Assembly (NCBI RefSeq): GCF_006335125.1
Contig: NZ_VDMO01000033.1
Location: 1-27,442, forward strand
Origin: Deinococcus radiopugnans ATCC 19172
Lineage (GTDB): Bacteria > Deinococcota > Deinococci > Deinococcales > Deinococcaceae
Length of the DNA stretch: 27,442 nucleotides
Reading direction: 5' to 3'
The position numbers and the translations under genes are program-made. This document shows, in pieces, positions 8,840-18,126 of this stretch (its first letter is position 1; each line of letters begins with the position of its first letter). Below the pieces are notes generated by a model that saw only the letters and a program-made list of their open reading frames with translations, did no database searches and was not told the DNA's origin.

Positions 8840-9298
8840 CTACCAGCCCTCGATCTGCCGTCCCGCCTCGAAGGCCGCCGCGCCCGCCGCCACCGCCAGA
8901 TTCAGGCTGCGGCCCGTGCCCGGTTGCGGCAGCTTCAGGGCCGTCAAACCCTCCCGCAGCCAGACGGGCAGCCCGCGCGATTCCGGGCCGAACAACAGGT
9001 AATCGCCACGCCGGAAGCCTGCCCGCGTGTGCAGCGTGGTGGCGTGGGTGGAGAAGGCAAACACGCGGGCCGTAGGCTCCAGCCCATCCTGAAACGCCGT
9101 CCAGTTGACGTGTTCGTGCAGCGTCACGCCTTCCAAGTAGTCCATCACCGCCCGGCGGAACTCGCGGTCGTGCAGGTGGAAGCCGAAGGGCCGGATCAGG
9201 TGCAACTCTGCGCCCAGCACGGCGCAGGTGCGGGCCACGTTGCCCACGTTCCCGGCCTTTTCCGGCTCGTACAGCACGACGTGCAGCAGCGGCGTCAC
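8840..9298 (-). CDS. trmL: tRNA (cytidine(34)-2'-O)-methyltransferase, TrmL/YibK type
   Basis: A compact 152-residue SPOUT methyltransferase that methylates the ribose of the wobble base of tRNA-Leu in known members. The knotted-fold motifs are visible: [17 protein letters not shown] near the N-terminus, [11 protein letters not shown] (about 106-116) and [23 protein letters not shown] (about 128-150). There is no extra N-terminal domain, as expected for TrmL. The GTG start follows the ispF stop codon directly, without a gap, so expression depends on ispF translation. Confidence 0.9.
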   Translation of the reverse strand: MTPLLHVVLYEPEKAGNVGNVARTCAVLGAELHLIRPFGFHLHDREFRRAVMDYLEGVTLHEHVNWTAFQDGLEPTARVFAFSTHATTLHTRAGFRRGDYLLFGPESRGLPVWLREGLTALKLPQPGTGRSLNLAVAAGAAAFEAGRQIEGW

Positions 9299-9802
9299 TC
9301 AGTCCTGCAACTGCGTGAGCAGCGCGGTCACGCGCGTCTGAACATGGGCCGGGGCCAGCCCCTCGGAGGTCTTGAAGCTGACCCCCACCTCGCTTTCACT
9401 CAGGCCCAGCAGGGCGGCCACGTTGCGGGCAATCTGGGCGCGCAGCGGCCCCAGCCGGGGCTTGTCCATCGTCACCACCAGGGCAATGTTGACCGGGGTA
9501 TATCCGCGCTCGCGGACCAGTTCCAGCACCCGCCCCAGGATCGCGCGTGAATCCAGCCCAGCCCACAGCGGATCGGTGTCGGGAAAATAGTCGCCGATAT
9601 CACCCAGCGCCACCCCTGAGAGCAGCGCGTCTGCCACCGCGTGCAGCACGGCGTCGCCGTCACTGTGGGCCACGGTCCCCAGCGCAGCGTCCGGTACAGC
9701 AATGCCTCCTAGAATCAGGGAATGACCGGCCGCCAGTCGGTGGGCGTCCTCGCCGTAACCGACGCGAACCACCGGGCCTATCGGCTCAGATGAAAAAACC
9801 AT
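9299..9802 (-). CDS. ispF: 2-C-methyl-D-erythritol 2,4-cyclodiphosphate synthase
   Basis: The fifth step of the non-mevalonate isoprenoid pathway: it converts CDP-ME 2-phosphate to MEcPP and CMP as a trimer. Motifs: GYGEDAHRL (metal-binding Asp and His), [34 protein letters not shown], and KTSEGL at the substrate loop. Length, 167 residues, is typical. In Deinococcus isoprenoids feed carotenoids and menaquinone. TATCCT ends six bases before ATG 9802, so the transcript is probably leaderless. The gene is co-transcribed with trmL. Confidence 0.93.
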   Translation of the reverse strand: MVFSSEPIGPVVRVGYGEDAHRLAAGHSLILGGIAVPDAALGTVAHSDGDAVLHAVADALLSGVALGDIGDYFPDTDPLWAGLDSRAILGRVLELVRERGYTPVNIALVVTMDKPRLGPLRAQIARNVAALLGLSESEVGVSFKTSEGLAPAHVQTRVTALLTQLQD

Positions 9803-10028
9803 GCATGAAGGATAGTCGGAGTGTGGATTAGAAGATGTTCATCAAGGGGCACACCCTCATGTTGAGGACACAGCTCCGCCTGGCCGAACCGGAGCCAAAG
9901 AAAAGGGCGGCAGGGTTGCTGAGGACAGGACGCTCCGGCTGTGCAGCGAAGAACCGCCCCCTCGGCCCCGCTGAACATTCCTGGTCAGGCAAGCGGAAGA
10001 GGAGAAACTATCCCCCAATGAGGCGCGC
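9803..10028. other. Intergenic region between the exopolysaccharide unit and ispF
   Basis: On the minus strand TATCCT (9809-9814) is the leaderless -10 element of ispF. A GC-rich imperfect stem (9952-9959 with 9905-9910) followed by TTTTCTTT could end the upstream glycosyltransferase operon, but the long loop makes it weak. The only ORFs here have no protein-like composition, and I assign no gene. Confidence 0.4.
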
Positions 10029-11222
10029 TTATCCCTTGGGCAGCACCGAACGGCCCTGAGCGGAGTGTTCCCGTGCCGCCGCATAAATGGCCATCAAATG
10101 CTCATGGTTGCGCTCGGGCGTATACGACGCTTCAAAGGTCTGGTGGGCGTGCAGGCGCATCTGCCCGCGCTCCTGCGGGTGGTCCCACAGCCACAGGGCC
10201 TGGGTGGCCAGATCGGCGGCGTCTCCAGGCTGAAACAGCAGGCCATTCCGGCCCGGCTCAATCAACGCCCCCAGCGCCCCCAGCCGACTGCCGATCACGG
10301 GAAGGCCCACCCCCCACGCCTCGACCAGCGTCATGGGAAAACCCTCGTACCATTCCGAGGGCATCACCAGAAAAGCCGCGTCCTGCATCAGCCTCAGCAC
10401 CTCCGCCCGGTCTCGCTGACCCAGCCAGCTCACGCCGGGCAACTGGTGTGCAGCCTGCTCCACCTGGGGGGCCAGTGGACCATCCCCCAGGATTTTCAGC
10501 GGCACGGTCCCGCCCAGGTCTGCCCACGCACGCAGCAGCGTCTCCACTCCCTTTTCTGGCGACAGGCGGCCCACAAACAGCGCATACCCCCCGTCGCCAG
10601 CCCCAGGACCGGGACTGGCCTCCAGGAAATTGGGCTTGACCGCGATGCGCCCGGCCGGCAGCCCGCCCGCAATGAACTTGTCACGGGCAAACTCGGTCAG
10701 GGCGATATATGCGTCCACATCACTGCGGTAGGTCCCGGCGGCGTGGTGGACCGTCTGCATGGCCGCCACCACCGCCGAGGCGCTGCGGCTGTCGCGGTAG
10801 CAGCGGTGGCGCACCGCGCTCAGGGGCAGGTGGCCCAGACAGTCCTCGCACACGTGATGGTCCCGGAAGAACAGGCCGTTGGCGCACAGCAGGCGGAAGT
10901 TGTGCAGGGTCTGCACCACGGCGGCCCCAGCCGTCCTCGCGCCGCGGTACACGGCGGGCGAGAGCAGCGGAAAGGTGTTGTGGAAATGCACGATCTCGGC
11001 GCCGTGCTCGCGAGCCAAACCCTCGATCTGCCGGCCCATCCGGGCATTCCAGAGGGTCTGGGCCGCAGCCTGAAGACGCGGGGTCTGCCCGAGAGCATCG
11101 TTGCTGACCGTGAACGTCTCGACATCGTGACCGTGACGGCGCAACAGGGCCGTCTCAGCGCGGAACACCACGTCCTCGCCGCCCGCCTGCTGATAGAAGT
11201 TGTGCACCGCCAGCACCCTCAT
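10029..11222 (-). CDS. GT4-type glycosyltransferase
   Basis: A 397-residue GT-B enzyme expected to transfer a sugar from a nucleotide donor to a growing lipid-linked saccharide on the inner face of the membrane. N-terminal motif MRVLAVHNFYQQAGGEDVVF, then VHFHNTFPLLSPAVYRGAR in the acceptor-binding half. A four-cysteine cluster (LLCANGLFF...CEDCLGHLPL..RCYRD) is common in this GlcA/Gal-transferase-like group. The donor-binding half has FVGRLSPEKGVETLLRAW, LKILGDGPL and the E-x7-E motif EWYEGFPMTLVEAWGVGLPV. The ATG overlaps the preceding stop codon (ATGA, 11219-11222). Donor sugar unknown. It is the last gene of the unit. Confidence 0.9.
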   Translation of the reverse strand: MRVLAVHNFYQQAGGEDVVFRAETALLRRHGHDVETFTVSNDALGQTPRLQAAAQTLWNARMGRQIEGLAREHGAEIVHFHNTFPLLSPAVYRGARTAGAAVVQTLHNFRLLCANGLFFRDHHVCEDCLGHLPLSAVRHRCYRDSRSASAVVAAMQTVHHAAGTYRSDVDAYIALTEFARDKFIAGGLPAGRIAVKPNFLEASPGPGAGDGGYALFVGRLSPEKGVETLLRAWADLGGTVPLKILGDGPLAPQVEQAAHQLPGVSWLGQRDRAEVLRLMQDAAFLVMPSEWYEGFPMTLVEAWGVGLPVIGSRLGALGALIEPGRNGLLFQPGDAADLATQALWLWDHPQERGQMRLHAHQTFEASYTPERNHEHLMAIYAAAREHSAQGRSVLPKG

Positions 11223-12397
11223 TCTATCGGCTCCAGGGCCGTGGGCTGCAGGGCGGCCAGATACACGCGGCGGTATTCCTGCGCCATGCGGGCGACGCCG
11301 AACCGCTCGACGATCTCCGCGTGGTAGGTCGCCACGACGTCCGCGTAGTGGGCATGATCTTCCACCGCATCCGCCAGGGTCCGGGCCAGGCCCGGCACGT
11401 CCTCGGAATCGCACAGCAGGGGATAACCCGCGGGAAAGATCTCACTGAGGCCCCGGACCCGCGTGGCCACCACCGGCATCCCGGCCATCAACGCCTCAAT
11501 GGCCACCAGGCAGAGCCCCTCGAAACGGGAGGGCACCAGCATCACGTCATATTCGTGCAGGTGTTCGGCCAGATTGGCCACCGGCTCGGCCAGCGTGACG
11601 GTCCACGGCAAGGTGTGGGTGCTGATCCACTGGCGCAGGCTGCCCTCCAGCGCGCCGCGCCCCAGCAGCGTGACCTCGACCGGGCGGGTGGTCAGGGCCG
11701 AGGCCGCAGTCAGCAGCTCAGGCAACAGGTCCACCCCCTTCTGCGGTTCCAGACGCCCCGCGAACAGCACCCGCACTGGGCGGTCTGCCGATAGGGTGCG
11801 CTCGATAGGTCCCCGTGGATCTCCGGTCAGAACGCCGTTGTAAACCACCTGGGTCATGGCTTTTGGGGTCAATGGCAGCCGGTGGGCAGCCTGAAACTCC
11901 CACAACCCCTGCAGGCAGGCCGCCGACACGCCCACCGACATCGCCTGAGCCGCACGCAGCCGCCCTTCAACCATGCGGCCAATGGCGCCCCAGGCTGGCC
12001 ATAATTTGGAGTTGTGAACGGTACGCAGCACCTGCAGGTCGCGCGGCAGCCCCAGCCCCGAGGCGACGGCAAAGATCGTTTCCGGAATCTCGGTGTGCAG
12101 GTGCACCACCTCGGGCCGCGTCTGCCAGATCAGCTGACGCAGTTTCAGGCCGGCCTGCACGGCCCCGCCCTTCTTGAAGTCCAGTGCGGTGCCGCTGTGC
12201 ACCGGAATCGCCAGCCGCTCCAGCCGCCGGGCCATCGCCTGTCCCACCGGATTGTCGGCGATTCCTCCCACAGCAAAAAAGGAGAAGTTGAACTCGGTAT
12301 ATAGTTTCTCGGCCAGAGAAATGGCCACGTTCTCGGCACCACCCATGTCCAGATGGGTAATGACATGCAGAATCCTCGGATAGGCCGGGTGCCTCAT
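11219..12397 (-). CDS. GT4-type glycosyltransferase
   Basis: A 392-residue GT-B glycosyltransferase. The glycine loop HVITHLDMGGAENVAI is near the N-terminus; VHLHTEIPETIFA follows. The donor-binding half contains VLFAGRLEPQKGVDLLPELL, VTLLGRGALEGSL and the E-x7-E region RFEGLCLVAIEALMAGMPVVAT. I use ATG 12397. A TTG at 12418 would add seven residues, but neither start has a strong ribosome binding site, and the region just upstream is a 17-bp tandem duplication. It probably adds a sugar after WbaP-primed synthesis. Confidence 0.88.
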   Translation of the reverse strand: MRHPAYPRILHVITHLDMGGAENVAISLAEKLYTEFNFSFFAVGGIADNPVGQAMARRLERLAIPVHSGTALDFKKGGAVQAGLKLRQLIWQTRPEVVHLHTEIPETIFAVASGLGLPRDLQVLRTVHNSKLWPAWGAIGRMVEGRLRAAQAMSVGVSAACLQGLWEFQAAHRLPLTPKAMTQVVYNGVLTGDPRGPIERTLSADRPVRVLFAGRLEPQKGVDLLPELLTAASALTTRPVEVTLLGRGALEGSLRQWISTHTLPWTVTLAEPVANLAEHLHEYDVMLVPSRFEGLCLVAIEALMAGMPVVATRVRGLSEIFPAGYPLLCDSEDVPGLARTLADAVEDHAHYADVVATYHAEIVERFGVARMAQEYRRVYLAALQPTALEPIE

Positions 12398-12410
12398 CTG
12401 GAGCGTCCAG

Positions 12411-12444
12411 TCACGCAAACACCCGTTTCACGCAAACACCCGTT
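12411..12444. repeat. Perfect 17-bp tandem duplication
   Basis: TCACGCAAACACCCGTT occurs twice back to back (12411-12427 and 12428-12444), immediately upstream of the glycosyltransferase start. Seventeen bases is not a multiple of three, so gain or loss of a unit would shift any frame running through it. Confidence 0.9.
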
Positions 12445-12559
12445 GATGATGCCCGCACCGCAGGACCAGTCCAGATACGACGAGTCCAATCAACATTTCT
12501 TGTGCAGAGAAGCGGCATGATGCGGAGGCTCGGCAGGGAGGGAACAGAGTGCCGCTCCA

Positions 12560-14068
12560 TCAGTAGGCCCCCGATCCGCGCAGCACCACGCCGACAGTGC
12601 GCATCAGGATCACCAGATCCAGCCAGATCGACCAGTTGCGGACGTAGTACGGATCCCAGCGCTCCATCCCCAGATTGCCCGCTTCCGAGCGCCCCGATAC
12701 CTGCCACAGTCCGGTCAGGCCGGGACGCACCAGGATGCGCAGACGCTGGGCCGGGGCCGACAGCTGCTCCTGATGGTAAGCCGGCAGCGGGCGCGGTCCC
12801 ACCAACGACATGTGGCCCAGCAGCACATTGACGAGCTGAGGCAGCTCATCCAGGCTGGTCTTGCGTAGCAGGCCGCCGATCCGAGTGATGCGGGGATCAC
12901 GGCGCAGCTTGAAATGCGTTTCCCATTCCAGCCGCAGTTCGGCATCCTGCTCCAGCTTGCGGCGCAGCACCTCCTCGGCGTCCGGCACCATGGTCCGGAA
13001 TTTCCAGGTGGCAAAGGTCTGCCCGTTCAGGCCCACGCGGCGCTGCAGGAACAGGGGGTTGGTGCGGTCTTCCAGCCAGATCAGGGCAGCCAGCAGCGCA
13101 CAGACCGGAAGCCAGACCGGGGCCGTCAGCACCACCGCTATCAGATCGAAGGCCCGCTTGACCACCTGGGCCAGCGGATCGAGCAGGTTGCGCGCCACTT
13201 CCAGGCCCAGTACGCCACCGAAGTCGTTGGCCTGGACCCACAGCGACTCGACCTCGAACAGATCGGGGACGATGATGACCTTGGGGTAATGCGCCAGCGG
13301 GCCTTCCAGCATCTGCACCAGCTGCGCCCGGTCCAGGCCCGGCATGGCCACGACGGCCACCGGGGCCTGCTGGTCCAGGGGACGGAGCGAGGTGGCCACT
13401 GGGCCGATCACCGGCACGCCCAGCACGGCGCTGCCGTGAAACAGCGGGTTGTCATCCAGGATGACGGTGGGCTGATACCCGTAAGTCGGATTTTCGCGCA
13501 GGGCCTGCACCATCAGCGTACCGGTGACGGCGGCGCCGTAAATGACGGCCGGAACCCCCCACAGCCCTGCCCGCAGCATGATCTGCTTGACCGCCGCCCG
13601 CATCACCAGCACCAGCGCCCAGCTCAGGATCAAGCCCATCGCCAGCGAAAAACGGCTGACCATGTCGGTCTGCTGGGTCATGAACAGCACGCCGGTGACA
13701 GCGGCAAAGACCAGGGCGGTCAACTGGGTCACGCGCTGAAGCTCGGTGGGCGCTGCCAGGCCCCAGCCCGGCAGCAGACGCATCAATAGGGCACCCACCA
13801 CCCAAACCAGCCACAGGAAAGGAATCAAGCCCGGCACCGAACCGTCCCCGGCAAACCAGCCTCCAGCCAGCCAGGGGCCGTCGGGGGCGTCGCCCAGCAG
13901 CGCCACGCGCAGGCCAGAGGCCAGCAACAGGGCCAGGGTCAGGGCCAGCAGATCACCGCAGGCCAGGACGGCGCCGTTGAGGAGCCGGCGGCCCAGCATC
14001 AACCGCACCGCTCCACGGCTGACAGACCCGGAGGGTGAAGAAGATGAGGTGCTGCGAATCGCTTGCAT
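12560..14068 (-). CDS. Undecaprenyl-phosphate glycosyl-1-phosphate transferase, WbaP type
   Basis: A 502-residue polyprenyl-phosphate hexose-1-phosphate transferase that starts exopolysaccharide repeat synthesis on undecaprenyl phosphate. Layout: about four hydrophobic segments in residues 25-170; a Rossmann-like domain (GVPAVIYGAAVTGTLMVQALRENPTYGYQPTVILDDNP, about 180-215); then the catalytic domain (about 300-500) with its re-entrant helix (KRAFDLIAVVLTAPVWLPVCALLAALIWL), QRRVGLNGQTFATWKFRTM, the Asp-Glu pair in KTSLDELPQ and SLVGPRPLP. ATG 14068 has AGGAG six bases upstream. Known WbaP proteins load galactose or glucose; the sugar here is unknown. First gene of the three-gene unit. Confidence 0.93.
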   Translation of the reverse strand: MQAIRSTSSSSPSGSVSRGAVRLMLGRRLLNGAVLACGDLLALTLALLLASGLRVALLGDAPDGPWLAGGWFAGDGSVPGLIPFLWLVWVVGALLMRLLPGWGLAAPTELQRVTQLTALVFAAVTGVLFMTQQTDMVSRFSLAMGLILSWALVLVMRAAVKQIMLRAGLWGVPAVIYGAAVTGTLMVQALRENPTYGYQPTVILDDNPLFHGSAVLGVPVIGPVATSLRPLDQQAPVAVVAMPGLDRAQLVQMLEGPLAHYPKVIIVPDLFEVESLWVQANDFGGVLGLEVARNLLDPLAQVVKRAFDLIAVVLTAPVWLPVCALLAALIWLEDRTNPLFLQRRVGLNGQTFATWKFRTMVPDAEEVLRRKLEQDAELRLEWETHFKLRRDPRITRIGGLLRKTSLDELPQLVNVLLGHMSLVGPRPLPAYHQEQLSAPAQRLRILVRPGLTGLWQVSGRSEAGNLGMERWDPYYVRNWSIWLDLVILMRTVGVVLRGSGAY

Positions 14069-14250
14069 AGAAAACTCCTGCTGGGCCGTGGGAATTGGAA
14101 GGTGAACTGCCGGTAGGCGCGGACTGCGACGGGGCAGACCCTCCCCAATTAAACTGAAATGGCCCGTGCTGTGAAGCCGCCAACCCCTTACTTATCGTAA
14201 ACCTCACTGACTTTTGACTGACTGCAAGTGCCATTCGAGGTTTCAAGCTG
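14069..14250 (-). promoter_or_regulatory. Leader and promoter region of the exopolysaccharide unit
   Basis: TACGAT on the minus strand (14194-14199) is a plausible -10 element that would leave a leader of about 120 nt before wbaP. No good -35 hexamer is present; a short direct repeat of AGTCAGT lies where one would be expected and could be a regulator site. No gene is seen in this stretch. Confidence 0.3.
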
Positions 14251-14912
14251 ACCCTGAAGGGCGATGTCGCTACCAGATTTGGTCAAGTGATCCTCGCGGC
14301 CACTTTCACAGCTCTGTCCTGCGTCATACATCCTGTCGGAAATCTCGTTAATTGAACGTAAAACGCTCCTGCCGATGCCCGGAATTCAGGCAAGCAGGGA
14401 ATGTGGACCTCCCGCAACGCCAGCCTCACGCTCACCCCGCTTCGGAGCGAGAATGAGGGCAACAACGCACAAACTCCGCAGCGCTCCGGCCACGCCACAG
14501 GGCTGGGGACAGGTATGCCAGGCAAACCTTAAAGAAGGCGGCACCCCGGTCAGGCCACGAGCAGCACGTCAAAGTTCAACTGCTCGAAATCAAGCTCGTC
14601 GGTCCAGAGACAGAGGACGGGAGCGCAACCACCGACATGGGCCGGGGCCACTGCTGGCCCTAGCCGGGCCTCCATTCCTCACGGCTTTCCGGGTGGCCTG
14701 CTGGTGAGTGTGGTGGGCCTCAAGCCGCTGAGTGGCCGCGACGCTAGGAAGATGGGCACCCACCTGATCGCGGGGCATGAAAACCAAGCACGCGCTGGAC
14801 ACATCGGCAAAGGGCGTGCGCGCCGCCCACAACGCCATAGGGGCATTGCCAAACGAGGCAAAGTCCTGGGCTGCGCCATCAACAGCTCAGATCACGACGC
14901 AAGCCAAGCTAC
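14251..14912. other. About 660 bp without a recognisable gene
   Basis: None of the ORFs has convincing composition, a good start or a known motif. The most protein-like piece is on the minus strand, ending in TGA at 14550-14552, with the C-terminal-looking residues WTDELDFEQLNFDVLLVA; it may be the tail of a decayed gene. A small hairpin (CGCTTCGGAGCG) lies near 14440. Given its place between a polysaccharide unit and a conserved gene, this may be eroded accessory DNA. Confidence 0.35.
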
Positions 14913-15563
<651 letters not shown>

Positions 15564-15569
15564 GCCCGC

Positions 15570-15575
15570 ACTGTA
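15570..15575 (-). promoter_or_regulatory. Leaderless-type -10 element of the TRIC-like gene
   Basis: TACAGT on the minus strand ends six bases before GTG 15563. The short region to its right separates this gene from the divergent SH3/excalibur gene. Confidence 0.6.
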
Positions 15576-15679
15576 CAGGCCAGGACTCCTGCCGCGTCTT
15601 GTGTGCGGTGCCAATGGATTCTTCTTCGCCCCAGCCCCGTCTCATGGCAGCGAGGCGGCGGCGTGTCACGCTGTGGTCC

Positions 15680-16093
15680 ATGAACATCTCCATCAAGACG
15701 CTGACCCTGGTGCTGGGATTGGCCGGCGCGGGCCTGCTGGGACTGGCCGAGGCGGCCACGGCGACCACGACGACAGCGGCCAATCTGCGCCGGACCCCCG
15801 CCCTGAATGGGCAGATCGTGCGCACCGTTCCCGGCGGCACGTTGCTGACGGTGGCCTGCGCGGGCGAGTGGTGCCGCACCACCTATCAGGGCCGCGGCGG
15901 CTACATCGCCCGCTCGCTGATGCGCCCGGTCAGCGGCAGCGCGGCCCTGACCGGGCCGGGCAACGTGTACTACGCCAGTTGCGCGGCCCTGCGCGCTGCC
16001 GGCTCCATGCCGATCCGGGTGGGCAAACCGGGCTACCGCACCGGCCTGGACTCCAACCGCAACGGCGTCGCGTGTGACCGTGGAGACCGCTGA
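15680..16093 (+). CDS. Secreted SH3b and excalibur-domain protein
   Basis: A 137-residue exported protein. Residues 1-25 are a signal peptide (MNISIKTLTLVLGLAGAGLLGLAEA). Residues about 30-85 are a bacterial SH3 domain (AANLRRTPALNGQIVRTVPGGTLLTVACAGEWCRTTYQGRGGYIARSLM) of the type that binds cell-wall peptides. Residues about 95-137 form an excalibur calcium-binding-like domain (YYASCAALRAAG...GKPGYRTGLDSNRNGVACDR) with the conserved DxNxxGxxCD ending. Starts at 15599, 15614 and 15644 are in frame; I prefer 15680 because it gives a clean signal peptide, though no ribosome binding site marks it. Likely a cell-surface protein of unknown role. Confidence 0.82.
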   Translation: MNISIKTLTLVLGLAGAGLLGLAEAATATTTTAANLRRTPALNGQIVRTVPGGTLLTVACAGEWCRTTYQGRGGYIARSLMRPVSGSAALTGPGNVYYASCAALRAAGSMPIRVGKPGYRTGLDSNRNGVACDRGDR

Positions 16094-16144
16094 GGCTCAA
16101 TCCTCTCTTACCCGGCATCTCATGCTTTATTTTATAAACCGGAG

Positions 16145-16150
16145 TATGAT
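16145..16150 (+). promoter_or_regulatory. Leaderless-type -10 element of frnE
   Basis: TATGAT ends six bases before ATG 16157, and the region upstream is AT-rich compared with its surroundings. Transcription should begin at or beside the start codon. Confidence 0.65.
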
Positions 16151-16156
16151 GTAGGC

Positions 16157-16924
16157 ATGACTGCATCTGCCTCCACTTCCTTCACGCCCTCGGCACCCGA
16201 CAAGTTACGGGTGGACATCTGGTCGGACATCGCCTGTCCGTGGTGTTATGTCGGCAAGCGGCGCTTCGAGGCGGCCCTGCAGGACTTCGGCCCGCGCGAT
16301 CAGGTGGAAGTCGTGTGGCACAGCTTCGAGCTTGATCCCTCCGCGCCGGCCGACAACCCGAACTCCATGCGCGACGGGCTGGCCCGCAAGTACGGCCGCA
16401 CCCCGGCCCAGGCCCAGGAGATGCTGGACAGCATGACCCAGACGGCGGCGGGTGAAGGACTGGAGTACCACTTCGACAAGACCCGCCTGACCAACACCTT
16501 CCTGGCCCATCAGCTGATCCATCTGGCCGCCGAGCACGGCCAGCAGGACGCCATGAAGGAACGCCTGCTGCGCGCCTACATGTCCGAGGGACGGAATGTG
16601 GGCGAGGTGGACACGCTGGTGGAACTGGCCGCCGAAGTGGGCCTGGACGCTGCCGAGGTTCGCACGGCCCTGGAAGGCGGCCACTACGCCCAGGCCGTAC
16701 GTCAGGACGAGGCCCAGGCCCAGGCGCTGGGCATCAGCGGCGTGCCGTTCTTCGTGCTGGGCGGCAAGTACGGCGTCAGCGGCGCGCAGGGCGCGGAGGT
16801 GCTGCGCGGCGCGCTGGAGCAGGTCTGGGCCGAGACGCATCCTGCCCCCCTGACCCTGCTGGGCACGGCCAATGACGCGGAGGGCTGCGAGGACGGTCAG
16901 TGCGCGGTGCCGGCGCGGGAATAA
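16157..16924 (+). CDS. frnE: FrnE-type DsbA-family oxidoreductase
   Basis: A 255-residue thioredoxin-fold protein of the DsbA/2-hydroxychromene isomerase superfamily. The redox motif CPWC is at residues 27-30 in VDIWSDIACPWCYVGKRRFE; the cis-proline region is SGVPFFVLGGKYGVSGAQ. The helical insert lies between about 70 and 160. A second cysteine pair, CEDGQC (244 and 249, CX4C), lies at the C-terminus; D. radiodurans FrnE has the same arrangement, where both motifs contribute to disulfide isomerase activity and oxidative-stress tolerance. There is no signal peptide, so it acts in the cytoplasm. The gene stands alone. Confidence 0.92.
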   Translation: MTASASTSFTPSAPDKLRVDIWSDIACPWCYVGKRRFEAALQDFGPRDQVEVVWHSFELDPSAPADNPNSMRDGLARKYGRTPAQAQEMLDSMTQTAAGEGLEYHFDKTRLTNTFLAHQLIHLAAEHGQQDAMKERLLRAYMSEGRNVGEVDTLVELAAEVGLDAAEVRTALEGGHYAQAVRQDEAQAQALGISGVPFFVLGGKYGVSGAQGAEVLRGALEQVWAETHPAPLTLLGTANDAEGCEDGQCAVPARE

Positions 16925-16928
16925 ACCG

Positions 16929-17010
16929 GGCTGGCCTGCTCAACAACTCACGAAAGGGAGGGCAACAGAAACCGCTTCTGTTGCCCTCCTTCATGGCATA
17001 GAGGCCAGCC
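16929..17010. terminator. Nested stem-loop between convergent frnE and terC genes
   Basis: The inner stem is a perfect 14-bp inverted repeat (16957-16970 with 16976-16989) around a 5-nt loop. An outer 9-bp repeat (GGCTGGCCT at 16929-16937 with AGGCCAGCC at 17002-17010) encloses it. There is no long T-run on either side, so it is at best a bidirectional terminator of the U-poor kind. It could also be a short mobile repeat. Confidence 0.55.
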
Positions 17011-17076
17011 TTATACCGTCTTGCCACTCGCTTCGCTCGGGTTCGTCTTCGACTCACCGCACTTTGGTATTACACC
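17011..17076. repeat. Possible short repeat element at the 3' end of terC
   Basis: A segment bounded by TTATACC (17011-17017) and GGTATTA (17067-17073), near-complementary ends. The interior has CGCTTCGCTCGGGTTCGTCT, a low-complexity block unlike coding DNA. Only one copy is in this window, so a repeat is a suspicion and not a demonstration. Confidence 0.3.
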
Positions 17077-18083
17077 GACGCGGGCGGCTCCCCGGCGGGA
17101 GGACGGGTCTTGATCAGGCTGACCACCACGCCGCCGGCCAGCAGGCTCAGGGTCACGCCCAGGCTGATCGCCGGATCGAGCTTGCCCCACAACTGGGCGT
17201 AGAAGATCTTCAGGCCGATAAACACCAGCACCAGCGACAGCGCGGGCTGCAGGTACTTGAAGCGGTGCACCATCGCCGCCAGCGCGAAATACAGCGCCCG
17301 CAGGCCCAGAATGGCGAAGATGTTGGAGGTGTACACGATAAACGGATCCTGCGTGATGGCGAAGATGGCCGGAATCGAGTCCACCGCGAAGATCACGTCG
17401 GCGGTCTCCACCATGATCAGCGCCAGCAGCAGCGGCGTGGCAAAGGTTCTGACCCGGCCGCCCACCGTCTGCTTGACGATGAAGCGCTCGCCGTGCAGTT
17501 CGTCGGTGATCCGCAGCCGCCCTTTCAGCCAGCCCAGCAGCCGGTTGTTCGAGAAATCGTGCTCCTCGTCGCCGCCCCGCAGCATCTTGACGCCCGTGAA
17601 CAGCAAAAAAGCGCCGAAGATCCACAGCACCCAGTCGAATTGCGTGACCAGCGCGGTGCCCAGCCCGATCATGATCGCCCGCAGCACGATCACGCCCAGA
17701 ATGCCCCACAGCAGCACGCGCCGTTGCAGTTTCAGCGGAATGGCGAAGAAGGCGAAGATCAGGCTGATCACGAACACGTTGTCCAGCGCCAGCGCCTTTT
17801 CCAGCGCGAAGCCGGTGTAAAAGGCCATGCCCGATTCGCGGCCCAGCGTCAGCCACACCCACGCGCCGTAGATCAGCGCGATGGCGATGTAGAACGCCGA
17901 CAGCCACAGGCTCTGGCCCACGCCCATCACGCCGTCATCGTCAGGGGCCAGCCTGCTCTTGCGGCGCCGCTCCAGCACCCCCAGGTCAAAGGCCATCAGG
18001 GCCACCACCACCGCCAGGAACATGACCCACATCCATGCGGGCTTGCCCAGCCACTCGGTCACCGTCAGAAAGGAAAGATCCAT
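17070..18083 (-). CDS. TerC/Alx-family integral membrane protein, probable Mn2+ exporter
   Basis: A 337-residue polytopic membrane protein. About eight or nine helices are visible, with the family's conserved acidic intramembrane motifs: VVVALMAFDLGVLERR, FALEKALALDNVFVISLIFAFFAIP and LIMVETADVIFAVDSIPAIFAITQDPFIVYTSNIFAILGLRALYF. The TerC family includes Alx and related manganese exporters. The assignment to manganese is strengthened by the yybP-ykoY riboswitch in its leader. ATG 18083 has AAGGAG six bases upstream; a frame from 18149 would begin inside the riboswitch terminator and is rejected. Mn2+ level matters for oxidative and radiation resistance in Deinococcus. Confidence 0.9.
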   Translation of the reverse strand: MDLSFLTVTEWLGKPAWMWVMFLAVVVALMAFDLGVLERRRKSRLAPDDDGVMGVGQSLWLSAFYIAIALIYGAWVWLTLGRESGMAFYTGFALEKALALDNVFVISLIFAFFAIPLKLQRRVLLWGILGVIVLRAIMIGLGTALVTQFDWVLWIFGAFLLFTGVKMLRGGDEEHDFSNNRLLGWLKGRLRITDELHGERFIVKQTVGGRVRTFATPLLLALIMVETADVIFAVDSIPAIFAITQDPFIVYTSNIFAILGLRALYFALAAMVHRFKYLQPALSLVLVFIGLKIFYAQLWGKLDPAISLGVTLSLLAGGVVVSLIKTRPPAGEPPASV

Positions 18084-18126
18084 TGCCGTCTCCTTGCACG
18101 GAAGACGTCCCTTCACGGGGAGGGTC

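Noticed and set aside
9835..10059. 74-codon plus-strand ORF between ispF and the glycosyltransferase
   Set aside because: No ribosome binding site, biased composition and overlap with the end of the glycosyltransferase gene.
12411..12580. Small minus-strand ORF starting MERHSVPSL just after the wbaP stop
   Set aside because: TGATG overlap makes it tempting, but composition is random-looking and its end is formed by the 17-bp tandem duplication.
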